From DAIRUS01 sp036803205 (lineage in GTDB: Bacteria; Patescibacteriota; Minisyncoccia; Minisyncoccales; GBS-2), in the NCBI GenBank assembly GCA_036803205.1, contig DAIRUS010000003.1, positions 1-61,900 of the forward strand: DNA of 61,900 nucleotides. The letters run 5' to 3'. The notes beneath the pieces were generated by a model, which did not search any database, was not told the origin of the DNA, and saw only the letters and a program-made list of their open reading frames with translations. Below, piece by piece: positions 40,356-48,187 of the stretch (within the stretch, counting starts at the first letter, position 1; every line of letters starts with the position of its first letter). A program made the position numbers and the translations under genes.

Positions 40356-41609
40356 TTATTTAAATGAGGATAATTTTTGAGCGATTTTGTTAGTTTCTTT
40401 TATGATTTTTTCTTCTCCTTCAATTTTTCTATCCCTCATTAAAATTTTTCCATCGCAAATTAAATCGGAAACACAATCTCCTGAGGCTGAATAAATTAAA
40501 TCAGAAAGAAAGTTATGTCCCGGTTTAAAATAAATTTTATTTAAATCAATTAAAATTAAATCAGCTAGATATCCTTCTTTGATTTTTCCAGCTTTAATTT
40601 GAAGAGCTTTTGTCCCATTTTCAGTTAAAATTTTTAAAGCCTCTTTTTTGTTAAAAATTTTTGGATCTTTTTCAATTCCCTTTTGTAAAAGAGAAGCGAT
40701 TTTAATTTCTCTGGTCATGTCCAAACTATTGTTAGAAGCCGGACCATCAGTGCCCAGACAAATATTTATTTTCTTTTCTTTAATTTTTTTGTAAGGAAAA
40801 ATTCCCGAAGCTAATTTCAAATTGGAAGAGGGATTATAAATTAAATGGGGTTTTCTTTTGGCTAAAATCTCTATCTCTTTTTCTGAAAGCCAAATTGAAT
40901 GAGCAAAAAGGCAATTTTTACCCAAAAAGCCAATTTTTTCTAAAAATTCTACCGGTCTTAATTTATATTTTTTTAAACTATACTCTCCTTCCCACTCAGT
41001 TTCTGCTAAATGCATGTGAATGAGAAGATGATTTTTCTCGGCAAAATTTCTTACCCAAATTAAATTGTCTTTTGAAACAGTATAGATTGCGTGAGGAGCT
41101 AAAGCTAATTTTATCGTTGAAGGTATTTTATTTTTTAATTCCTGAAAATTTTTTTCTGCATTTTCTCTGGTGCAACCTTTCAAAGAAATGTCTACTACTA
41201 CCAATCCGATTATTGCTCTCATTCCGATTGCTTTTATTGCTTCAATTTGAGCTTGAGGATAAAAATACATTTCGTTAAAAGAAGTTGTTCCCGATTTTAT
41301 CATTTCCAAACAAGCTAATTTTGTTCCCCAGTAAACATCGTCTTGGGTTAATTTTTCTTCCAGCGGCCAAATCTTCTTTTCTAACCATTCTTTTAATGGG
41401 AAGTCGTCGGCTATTCCCCTAAATAAAACCATTGACGAGTGACAATGACAATTAATAAAACCAGGTAAAATTGCCTTTTCTCCCTTGCCATCAATTTTTT
41501 GGTCGGCTTTAAAATTCAAATTTTGGCCAATTTCAGCAATTTTTTCTCCTCTAATAAAAACATCTTTTCTCTTTCCATCTAAAATTACATTTTTGATTAA
41601 AATCTTCAT
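40356..41609 (-). CDS. Amidohydrolase, methylthioadenosine/S-adenosylhomocysteine deaminase-like
   Basis: This frame encodes 417 residues from ATG at 41609. The metal-binding HxH is in PGFINCHCHSSMVLFRGIAD. HMHLAETEWE, LFAHSIWLSE and LGTDGPASNNSLDM supply the other metal and catalytic residues of the MtaD/SahH-deaminase branch. GLVVVD and the composite beta-sandwich at the N- and C-termini are typical. The enzyme probably deaminates MTA, SAH or 5'-deoxyadenosine, salvaging by-products of SAM chemistry such as that of NrdG. Related enzymes include guanine and cytosine deaminases, so the substrate is not fixed. Confidence 0.87.
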   Translation of the reverse strand: MKILIKNVILDGKRKDVFIRGEKIAEIGQNLNFKADQKIDGKGEKAILPGFINCHCHSSMVLFRGIADDFPLKEWLEKKIWPLEEKLTQDDVYWGTKLACLEMIKSGTTSFNEMYFYPQAQIEAIKAIGMRAIIGLVVVDISLKGCTRENAEKNFQELKNKIPSTIKLALAPHAIYTVSKDNLIWVRNFAEKNHLLIHMHLAETEWEGEYSLKKYKLRPVEFLEKIGFLGKNCLFAHSIWLSEKEIEILAKRKPHLIYNPSSNLKLASGIFPYKKIKEKKINICLGTDGPASNNSLDMTREIKIASLLQKGIEKDPKIFNKKEALKILTENGTKALQIKAGKIKEGYLADLILIDLNKIYFKPGHNFLSDLIYSASGDCVSDLICDGKILMRDRKIEGEEKIIKETNKIAQKLSSFK

Positions 41610-41650
41610 AAAAGACCTTAGTTTATTTTAAATCAGGGTTTAGATTTTGC

Positions 41651-41680
41651 AAGAAAAAAGGGGCCGAAAATTTTGTCGGC
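41651..41680 (-). terminator. Terminator of the decayed prs region
   Basis: On the minus strand gccga-caaaattt-tcggc is followed by CCCTTTTTTCTT. It marks the end of the old prs transcription unit and is about 40 bases before the amidohydrolase start. Confidence 0.6.
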
Positions 41681-41684
41681 GCCA

Positions 41685-42121
41685 TCAATGAACTGACTCT
41701 CGGAAAAAGAGTTTTAGTTTGCCTTTCTCAAACAGTTTACTCACCGAACCTTCCCGATAAATCTCAGAGATGGCCAATGCTAAAAGTGGGCTACTGACAA
41801 AACTTTAAAAGGAAGACTATTTTGCAACTTTTCGGAAACGGCAAGAGTATTAGTTACTCCTATTTCTGAGAGAGGTAGGTTTTTAAGTGGTCAACGACCC
41901 TTGTTCCTGCGAAAATCCTTCAAATTAGGGTGAATGAAAATCTATACCAGCCATTCGATCCATACTGGTGTCTCTAAAAAGGGACAAGCAACTTGCCAAC
42001 AACAGTCATTCTTCCACGGTGGTCATTCTTCCGTGCTATTTTTGTCTGGCTGGCAAGAACCATTATAAGGAATTACCGCGGTGATTTCGCGGCTAGAAAA
42101 TTTTTTGCCGCATTCACTTTA
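41685..42121 (-). pseudogene. prs: Decayed ribose-phosphate pyrophosphokinase (prs) remnant
   Basis: Translating the minus strand in all three frames gives ordered pieces of PRPP synthetase. These are EITAVIPYNGSCQPDK (compare ITAVIPYFGYARQDRK), then MDRMAGIDFHSP-stop-FEGF (compare DRV.T.DLHSPQIQGFF), then VVDHLKTYLSQK (compare IPVDHL), and finally GVTNTLAVSEKLQN with FKVLSVAHF and, in another frame, AISEIYREGSVSKLF (compare VTDTIPL...VLSVAPLLAEAI.RI..GESVSSLF). Stop codons, frameshifts and loss of the middle third rule out function. The remnant begins right at the tatD stop. A working prs presumably exists elsewhere. Confidence 0.8.
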
Positions 42122-42979
42122 TCAAATTTTGATTGAAGTGTTTAACCCAAATAATGTCCTTGCGTTTTGGGTTGTTTTTTCGGTTATTTTTTCTAAAGAT
42201 AAATTTTTGATTTCTGCTATTTTTTCTGCCACATATTGGATAAAAAGCGGATTATTTCTCTTCTCTTTTTCTTGGGGCGGAGTTAAATAGGGACAATCAG
42301 TTTCAATCAAGATTCTCTCCAAAGGCGTATTTTTTATATTTTTTTCAAAATTTATTCCTTCAATTTTTTTAAAAATAATTCCATTAAAACCAATATAAAA
42401 TCCGAAATCCAAATATTCTTTTAATTCCTCTAAACTACCAACAAAGCCGTGGGCAACTGCTTTTTGGGGTTTTAAATTTTCATTTTCCCTTAAAAAATTA
42501 ATTAAATCTCGATGGGCCATTCGGCAATGAAAAATTACCGGTAAATTAAGTTCTTTCGCTATTATTAATTGTTTTAAAAGCAAATCTTTTTGTTTTTGTT
42601 TAAAAAGCTTTTTCTTTGTTGTCGTCTTCGGTCGCCAATAAAAATCAAGGCCAATTTCACCAATAGCGACAACTTTTTTGAAAGAAGCCAATTTTTTGTA
42701 ATTTTCAAAATCAAATTCTTTTTCAAAAAAGCTTCCTTCAAAGGTGTCAGTTTTCATTTTTACCAATCCAGTATCTAAATTTAAAGGATGCAGCCCAACG
42801 GTGGCATAAATTGGAAAATCGAAGAACTTTTCGGCAATTTCTATCGCTCTTTTTGAAGTTTGGAAATTACTTCCGATATTAATTATCCCTATTTGTTCTT
42901 TTAAGCATTTTTGAATAATTTCTTCCCAATCATTTTTAAATGCCGGGAAATTTAAATGAGAATGGGTATCAAAAATCAT
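42122..42979 (-). CDS. tatD: TatD-family metal-dependent deoxyribonuclease
   Basis: This frame encodes 285 residues from ATG at 42979. MIFDTHSHLNFPAF holds the HxH metal site. AIGEIGLDFYWRP, PVIFHCRMAHRDLI and LIETDCPYLTPP are the remaining metal-binding motifs. TatD enzymes are hydrolases with DNase activity, often encoded beside metG. An insertion of about 20 residues (about 75-97, MKTDTFEGSFFEKEF) is unlike most family members. The end of the frame adjoins the decayed prs. Confidence 0.93.
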   Translation of the reverse strand: MIFDTHSHLNFPAFKNDWEEIIQKCLKEQIGIINIGSNFQTSKRAIEIAEKFFDFPIYATVGLHPLNLDTGLVKMKTDTFEGSFFEKEFDFENYKKLASFKKVVAIGEIGLDFYWRPKTTTKKKLFKQKQKDLLLKQLIIAKELNLPVIFHCRMAHRDLINFLRENENLKPQKAVAHGFVGSLEELKEYLDFGFYIGFNGIIFKKIEGINFEKNIKNTPLERILIETDCPYLTPPQEKEKRNNPLFIQYVAEKIAEIKNLSLEKITEKTTQNARTLFGLNTSIKI

Positions 42980-43021
42980 TTTTTTTGTAAAAATATCTAA
43001 AAAAAGAAAGTTTTGGCAAGA

Positions 43022-43048
43022 GAAAGGCGGGGTTTTAGTCCCCCGCCT
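43022..43048 (-). terminator. Terminator of the zinc-ribbon gene
   Basis: On the minus strand aggcgggg-gactaaaa-ccccgcct is followed by TTCTCTTGCC. The stem is strong, but the T-run is poor. Confidence 0.7.
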
Positions 43049-43056
43049 AAAAAGAG

Positions 43057-43233
43057 CTATTTGGGGTTTTTATTTTGCTTGCGATCGGCTGAACGAGAAC
43101 GCCCGCACTTGGTACACACCCAAAAAGATTCTTCTTGGAGAGGGGACCTTTCAATGATTATTGTTGTCCAAACGTGGCGACTGCTTTTTCCACAATTTCT
43201 ACAATACATTTTTTTTGTTTTACTCTTGGACAT
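43057..43233 (-). CDS. 58-residue zinc-ribbon protein
   Basis: This frame runs from ATG at 43233 to a stop at 43057, and is preceded by a strong ribosome binding site (aaggaggag). The protein begins MSKSKTKKMYCRNCGKSSRH and later has VCTKCGRSRSADRKQN, giving two CxxC pairs separated by about 25 residues, a classical zinc ribbon. The ends are basic. The length and charge recall small zinc-ribbon ribosomal or RNA-binding proteins, but I do not recognise a family. It has a promoter nearly 300 bases upstream, and the long leader carries a short frame and mutually exclusive hairpins, so expression is probably regulated after initiation. Confidence 0.8.
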   Translation of the reverse strand: MSKSKTKKMYCRNCGKSSRHVWTTIIIERSPLQEESFWVCTKCGRSRSADRKQNKNPK

Positions 43234-43353
43234 TTCTCCTCCTTGTTTTTTCCTTGTTTTTTAACTTTTTCTTGGCGCTATCAGCCTCTCATATCTCCCT
43301 AACCTTTTTCTTTACTTCTTATTCTATCACCCCCCATTCTTTAAAAATTAAGA

Positions 43354-43434
43354 CTCCCAGCTTCAGCTGGGAGATCTCTGCTTTAGAAGAATTCGATTTT
43401 TGTGTTTAATTTTTCCTAACGCAGAGATCTCCCA
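43354..43434 (-). promoter_or_regulatory. Attenuator-like alternative hairpins in the leader of the zinc-ribbon gene
   Basis: On the minus strand, strand 1 (TGGGAGATCTCTGC, 43421-43434) is perfectly complementary to strand 2 (43368-43381). The last part of strand 2 also pairs with strand 3 to make ctcccagc-tgaa-gctgggag (43354-43373), followed by TCTTAATTTTT. The two hairpins share bases and cannot coexist. The second resembles a terminator. A 37-codon frame ends after running through strand 1, so translation could decide which hairpin forms. Confidence 0.55.
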
Positions 43435-43519
43435 ACCAGAAAGCAAACTTTAAGGCAAAAATTTTTAAATCAAAAACTAGTAAATCAAGCCTTTTGGTTT
43501 CTAAATTCAAAATTTCCAT
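43406..43519 (-). CDS. Candidate leader peptide (37 residues)
   Basis: This frame starts with ATG at 43519, about 12 bases after the expected transcription start, and stops at 43406. It begins MEILNLETKRLDLL and is rich in Leu, Phe and Lys. Its codons LGDLC fall on strand 1 of the alternative hairpins, so a ribosome there would block the long stem and free strand 2 for the terminator-like hairpin. There is no clear ribosome binding site; initiation close to the 5' end would have to suffice. It may also be a chance frame. Confidence 0.35.
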   Translation of the reverse strand: MEILNLETKRLDLLVFDLKIFALKFAFWLGDLCVRKN

Positions 43520-43537
43520 GTTTCTTAAACAATATTT

Positions 43538-43565
43538 ATTTTAATTTTTCATTCTCCTTTGTCAA
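43538..43565 (-). promoter_or_regulatory. Promoter of the zinc-ribbon transcript
   Basis: On the minus strand TTGACA (43560-43565), a 16-base spacer and TAAAAT (43538-43543). It predicts a leader of nearly 300 bases before the zinc-ribbon ATG. The remaining gap up to the metG stop (43566-43681) holds no gene that I can see. Confidence 0.7.
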
Positions 43566-43681
43566 GAGTAAAAAGGATATCAAAAAATCTTTTAGAATAA
43601 AAAAGATTAAGATATTGGAAGGATTTGAGGTCCTTTTTCGCTTCTTTCAGCTGCTGGTTTTTAGCTCCTATTTTTATATTG

Positions 43682-45133
43682 TTAACTTAAAGTTTTCAGG
43701 CGAGGAAATAAGGGTTGACTTTTTTTGGTTTCCAATTGATTAAAAATTTTTTCAGAAGTTTCCGGTAAAAATGGTTTTAGCATTTCGGCAATGTTTTTAA
43801 TTGCAAATTGGAGGTCATAAATTATAGTTTGCTTTTTCTCGGTTTCTTCCCAAGGTTTTTTCTTTTCAATATAACGGTCGCAAAAACTAATCAAATCCCA
43901 AGTTGAAATTAAAGCCTCATTAAATTTAAAGTTCTCTAAAGCTTTTTGCCAATTTTCCCAGGTTTTATTTAAAATCTTTTTCAATTCAGAATCAGAGATT
44001 TTAGAAGGCAAATCAGAACTAAAAATTCTTTTTGCCAAAGCAATCACTCTTGCCACTAAATTTCCCAATCCGCTTGCTAAATCAGAATTATATCTCTTTT
44101 CAAACTTTTCATAGGTAAAATCGCCGTCTTCAAAAGGCGGAATTTCTCTTAAAAGAAAATATCTCACCGCATCAGTGCCATATTTTTCAACCAACTCAAA
44201 AGGATCGATTACATTTCCCAAACTTTTTGACATTTTTTGTCCTCCTGAAGTCAAATAACCATGAACAAAAATTATTTTCGGCAAAGAAAGCTTAGCCGAC
44301 AAAAGAATGCCGATCCAATAGACGCTATGGAAGCGATTAATACCTTTGCCGATAATATGAACTTTGCGACGATTTTTTTGCCAAAATTTCTCAAATTTTT
44401 CACTTTCCTTAGCATAGCCTAAGGCGGTAATGTAGTTACTCAAGGCATCAAACCAACACCACATCTTTTGACTGGGATCACCCGGGACATCAATCCCCCA
44501 TCCTTTGGTTCTTTGAGCTGAGCGGGAAATACAAATATCTTTAAGGCCAGTTTTAATGAATTGCAAAACCTCTCTTTTCCGTTCTTCAGGAATAATTTTG
44601 AGTTTTTCTTCTATAATAATTTTTCTCAGTTTTTTTTGGTATCTTGAAAGGGCAAAAAAGTAATTTTCCTCGTCAACCATTTCTGGTTTATCTAAATGTT
44701 CCGGACACTTTCCATTTTTTAATTCCTCTTTCTTAAAAAATTCTTCACAGCCAGGACAATAAAGTCCACGATACTTTTTCTTGTAAATATCTTTTTGACA
44801 AGTAAGCCATAATTTTTGAGCTCCTTTAATATGACGCTCTTGAGTGGTTCTAATAAAATCATCAAAAGATAAATTTAGAGCATCCCTTAATTCATAAAAT
44901 CGTTGAGCATTGCGGTCAACTAATTTTTTAACTGGAATTCCCTCTTTTTCGGCAGCTTGAACACTTTTTAAAGAATTTTCGTCAGTCCCAGTTAAAAAGA
45001 AAACTTCCTCGCCTAAAATTCGATGATAGCGGGCAATAACATCAGCTTGGACAATTTCTAAAGCAAAACCCAAATGAGGGGCCGAATTAACATAAGGAAG
45101 GGCGGTTGAGAGATAAAATTTTTTTGATTTCAT
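43682..45133 (-). CDS. metG: Methionyl-tRNA synthetase
   Basis: This frame encodes 483 residues from ATG at 45133, which gives MKSKKFYLSTALPYVNSAPHLGF with the HIGH-equivalent HLGF; the frame upstream to 45226 is inside rsmI and is not needed. A single knuckle CPGCEEFFKKEELKNGKCPEH lies at about 130-150. KMSKS appears as GQKMSKSLGNVIDPFEL. The protein ends after the anticodon helices without a C-terminal dimerisation domain. It charges both initiator and elongator tRNA-Met. It closes the long minus-strand run that starts with ileS. Confidence 0.96.
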   Translation of the reverse strand: MKSKKFYLSTALPYVNSAPHLGFALEIVQADVIARYHRILGEEVFFLTGTDENSLKSVQAAEKEGIPVKKLVDRNAQRFYELRDALNLSFDDFIRTTQERHIKGAQKLWLTCQKDIYKKKYRGLYCPGCEEFFKKEELKNGKCPEHLDKPEMVDEENYFFALSRYQKKLRKIIIEEKLKIIPEERKREVLQFIKTGLKDICISRSAQRTKGWGIDVPGDPSQKMWCWFDALSNYITALGYAKESEKFEKFWQKNRRKVHIIGKGINRFHSVYWIGILLSAKLSLPKIIFVHGYLTSGGQKMSKSLGNVIDPFELVEKYGTDAVRYFLLREIPPFEDGDFTYEKFEKRYNSDLASGLGNLVARVIALAKRIFSSDLPSKISDSELKKILNKTWENWQKALENFKFNEALISTWDLISFCDRYIEKKKPWEETEKKQTIIYDLQFAIKNIAEMLKPFLPETSEKIFNQLETKKSQPLFPRLKTLS

Positions 45134-45194
45134 AATTTTAGATTTTGTCAAAAACTGTTTTCCGAAAAGGAATTTTTCCAATCTAAATGAAAAT

Positions 45195-45902
45195 TTATTC
45201 CTCAAAACTTTTTGAAGTTCCCTCAATCACCACAACAAACTCTCCCTTAACGAAATCTTTCTCAATTGCCTTTGTTACTTCGTCAATGTTCCCACGATAA
45301 ACGGTTTCAAATTTTTTTGTCAACTCTCTTGCCACCATCACCTGACGCCTACTTTTGTCAGTCTCACCAATTAAAGATCTTAGTTCTTTAAGGGTTTTAA
45401 GTATTCTATAAGGAGATTCGTAAAAAATGACGGGATATTTTGAATTTATTACTTCTTCAAAAAATTTTTTCCTTTTTCTTTTGACGGGTAAAAAGCCCAA
45501 AAACAAAAATTTATCCATTGAAAAACCAGAAATTGAGGCAGCTGTCGTTAGTGCCGAAGGGCCAGGAATTGGAACGATGGCTACTAACTCCCCCAGTTCC
45601 TCGACAATTTTTCTCACTAATTTGTTGCCAGGGTCAGAAATGCCGGGAGTGCCAGCGTCAGAAACTAAAGCCAAACTTTTGCCTTCTTTCAAGAGTTGAC
45701 TAATATAATTGACTTTCTTTAATTTTGAGTGTTGGTGATAACTTAAAATGGGTTTTGAAATCTGATAATGGTCTAGTAATTTTTTGGTTACTCTAGTATC
45801 TTCACTTAAAATCAAATCAACCTCCTTTAAAACTTTTAATGCTCGGAGGCTGATATCTTCTAAATTTCCAATCGGAGTGGCGACAAGATAAAGTTTATTC
45901 AT
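45195..45902 (-). CDS. rsmI: 16S rRNA (cytidine-1402 2'-O)-methyltransferase RsmI
   Basis: This frame encodes 235 residues from ATG at 45902; the frame extends to a TTG at 45914. KLYLVATPIGNLEDISLRAL and LILSEDTRVTKKLLDHY, ALVSDAGTPGISDPG and IPIPGPSALTTAASISG are the RsmI signature. It methylates C1402 in the decoding centre of 16S rRNA using SAM. The start overlaps the end of the AI-2E-type permease gene by eight bases, and metG follows, so it is in the ileS-metG run. Confidence 0.95.
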   Translation of the reverse strand: MNKLYLVATPIGNLEDISLRALKVLKEVDLILSEDTRVTKKLLDHYQISKPILSYHQHSKLKKVNYISQLLKEGKSLALVSDAGTPGISDPGNKLVRKIVEELGELVAIVPIPGPSALTTAASISGFSMDKFLFLGFLPVKRKRKKFFEEVINSKYPVIFYESPYRILKTLKELRSLIGETDKSRRQVMVARELTKKFETVYRGNIDEVTKAIEKDFVKGEFVVVIEGTSKSFEE

Positions 45903-46920
45903 GGGATTCTTCAAACTTTCTGGTAGTTAAAAAACCCTTTGCTATTTCAAAAATAATAACCGAAAAAGGAACGGCAAAAATCGCTCCCAGAAAGCCAAAA
46001 AGTTTTCCACCAAACAATAAAGAAAATAAAACAACAAGTGGAGGAGCTTGAATAAATCTTTTTGTTAAAATCGGCGTTAAAATATTACCCTCTATTTGTT
46101 GAATGAGAATTAAGACCGTTGCCACTAAAAAAGCCTCTAACCAGGAATTGGCGAAAGCAAAAAAAACAATTGGAATACCGGCTAAAAAAGGACCGAAAAC
46201 AGGGATTAAATCTAAAAATCCGGCCAAAAGGGCAAATATTCCGGCATACTCAATATCAAACAAATAACAAGTAATAAAAACCATTAATCCAACTAAAAAA
46301 CAGGTTAAAACTCTTATCCCAAACCAGCCAGCAACTTTTTGGCATGATTTTTGCCAAAGATTGCCAACCAGCTCTTCATATTTTTTGGGGACAAGAAGAT
46401 AAATAAATTTTTCAATCGCCCCTTCTTCCAGGGAAATAAAAATCGCCATGATAAAGATAGTTAAAAAAGCAAAGATTCCTCCGAAGACAGAAATAATAGC
46501 TGAAAAAATATTAGCCGAAGCCTTCAAAAGCCATTCTTGGAAAAAATTAATAAAAGACTGGAGGTCCTCAAAAATTTTCAGTCCTAACAGTCTGAACGGA
46601 GAATAAAATTTTTCAAAAACCTGAGGGAAAGTTTGAATGAATATTCTCGTTTCTTCGACTAAAATGGTAGCCGAGAAATAGACAAGAAGAGAAAAAAAGA
46701 GGAAAAAAAGTAAATAAACCAAAATGGTGGCTAAAAGTCTTCTGATTTTAAATTTTTGAAAAAGTTTGATGGCTGGCTCAAATAAAACTGCCAAAATAAC
46801 TGAAAAGAAAACCAAAATCAAAATATCTCTTGTCAAAAAGAACAAATAGAAAATAAAGCCAGTAAAAATAATTTTTAAAATTGTATTCCAAGAAAGGTCA
46901 AGGTTGCGTTCTTGATTCAT
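45895..46920 (-). CDS. AI-2E family membrane transporter
   Basis: This frame encodes 341 residues from ATG at 46920. About eight hydrophobic helices flank an amphipathic middle (about 90-135), and the C-terminal part GYLFDIEYAGIFALLAGFLD-type sequence followed by LIPVFGPFLAGIPIV is typical of the family (here CYLFDIEYAGIF, then LIPVFGPFLAG). Members include TqsA and sodium/proton antiporter-like proteins; the substrate is not evident. It follows the M16 peptidase by one base and precedes rsmI with an eight-base overlap. Confidence 0.87.
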   Translation of the reverse strand: MNQERNLDLSWNTILKIIFTGFIFYLFFLTRDILILVFFSVILAVLFEPAIKLFQKFKIRRLLATILVYLLFFLFFSLLVYFSATILVEETRIFIQTFPQVFEKFYSPFRLLGLKIFEDLQSFINFFQEWLLKASANIFSAIISVFGGIFAFLTIFIMAIFISLEEGAIEKFIYLLVPKKYEELVGNLWQKSCQKVAGWFGIRVLTCFLVGLMVFITCYLFDIEYAGIFALLAGFLDLIPVFGPFLAGIPIVFFAFANSWLEAFLVATVLILIQQIEGNILTPILTKRFIQAPPLVVLFSLLFGGKLFGFLGAIFAVPFSVIIFEIAKGFLTTRKFEESHE

Positions 46921-46921
46921 T

Positions 46922-48187
46922 TTAAAATTTTAATATTCTTTCAAAAGACCTTTTCTCTTTAAATGGCCCAATGAGGGCTAAATTTAATTTTTCCGGCCGA
47001 AAAATCTCTTTAGCTAACTTGAGAACATCATTTGTTGAAACTTTATCAATCTTTTCGAAAACTTCTTTTGGCGTTAAAGTTTGCTTTTCTAAAAGTTCCT
47101 GGCCAGCATAAAATGATGCCTGGGCCTCTGAAGATTCCAATTCCAAAATTAGTTTTCCTTTTAAAAAATCTTTTGCCTTTTTTAACTCTTTTTCAGGAAT
47201 TTTCTTTTGAGAAATTTTTTTATATTCCTTTAAAATATTTTTGATTGCCTTATCAACGTTTTTATTATCAATTCCGGTCAGGGTAACCAAATAACCGGTG
47301 TCAGGATTGGTTTCAACCTCAGTTCTAATATAATAAGCAATTCCTAGTTTTGTCCTAATTTTATCGAATAATCGGGAGCTCATCATCCCCCCCAAAATAG
47401 TAGCTAAAATCTCCTGAGTATATTTTTGAGGATGAAAAAGATTATATCCCCTCACCCCTAAGGCTAAATGGGTCTGATCGGTTTCTCTGGGATGTAAAAG
47501 AATTTGAGGTCGAGTTTGTTTTTCAACAACTGGAGCCTTGTTTATTGGTTTTTTAATACGAATCTTAAAAAAATATTTTTTCACCAGAGAAATGGCTCTT
47601 TTCTCGTCTATTTTTCCAGCTATGGAAACGATTGTATTTGAAGCCACATATTGGTTTTTCATATAATTTAAAAGTTTTTCTCTGGTCATTTTTGCTATAG
47701 TCTCTTTTTTGCCTGCTATTTCCCAGCCAGCTGGTTGATCACCGTATAACAATTTTGGCCATAAAATGCCAATATAGGACATTGGATGATCATAATACAT
47801 ATTAATTTCTTCAATAATCACCCCTTTTTCTTTTTCAATCTCTTTTTTCGGTAATAAACTATTCAAAAAAATATCCGAAACCCAATCTAAGGCTAGCTCA
47901 AAATGTTGGGCAGCTACTTTGGCAAAGTATCCGGTATATTCTTCACCGGTAAAGGCGTTGTAAATTCCGCCAACCCGATCTAGGGCTTCAGCGATGGCAA
48001 GAGTGGAAGGTCTTTTTTTTGTCCCCTTAAAATACATATGTTCCAAAAAATGGGAAATGCCATTAATTTCCTTAGTTTCATATTTTGAGCCTGTCCCAAC
48101 TAAAACTAAAACCGTCACCGCCTGAGTGTTTTTCTGATAAACAGTGATAATTCTTAAACCATTGTCAAGAGTGATTTTTCTAAGCAT
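46922..48187 (-). CDS. M16-family zinc peptidase
   Basis: This frame encodes 421 residues from ATG at 48187. The inverted zinc motif HFLEH (His46, Glu49, His50) and the downstream glutamate in KGVIIEEINMYYDHP are intact, so it should be active. The second half (about 220-421) is the inactive M16 partner domain with the R/Y pair around GGMMSSRLFDKIRTK and IAYYI. It is the two-domain, about 45 kDa form found in bacteria, related to mitochondrial processing peptidase. It has no signal peptide. Its start overlaps glyS by eight bases. Confidence 0.92.
   Translation of the reverse strand: MLRKITLDNGLRIITVYQKNTQAVTVLVLVGTGSKYETKEINGISHFLEHMYFKGTKKRPSTLAIAEALDRVGGIYNAFTGEEYTGYFAKVAAQHFELALDWVSDIFLNSLLPKKEIEKEKGVIIEEINMYYDHPMSYIGILWPKLLYGDQPAGWEIAGKKETIAKMTREKLLNYMKNQYVASNTIVSIAGKIDEKRAISLVKKYFFKIRIKKPINKAPVVEKQTRPQILLHPRETDQTHLALGVRGYNLFHPQKYTQEILATILGGMMSSRLFDKIRTKLGIAYYIRTEVETNPDTGYLVTLTGIDNKNVDKAIKNILKEYKKISQKKIPEKELKKAKDFLKGKLILELESSEAQASFYAGQELLEKQTLTPKEVFEKIDKVSTNDVLKLAKEIFRPEKLNLALIGPFKEKRSFERILKF

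Noticed and set aside
41685..42121. Non-coding RNA (RNase P-like) on the minus strand
   Set aside because: A gaatgactgt string resembles part of RNase P RNA, but the conserved core is missing, and protein pieces of PRPP synthetase explain the region better.
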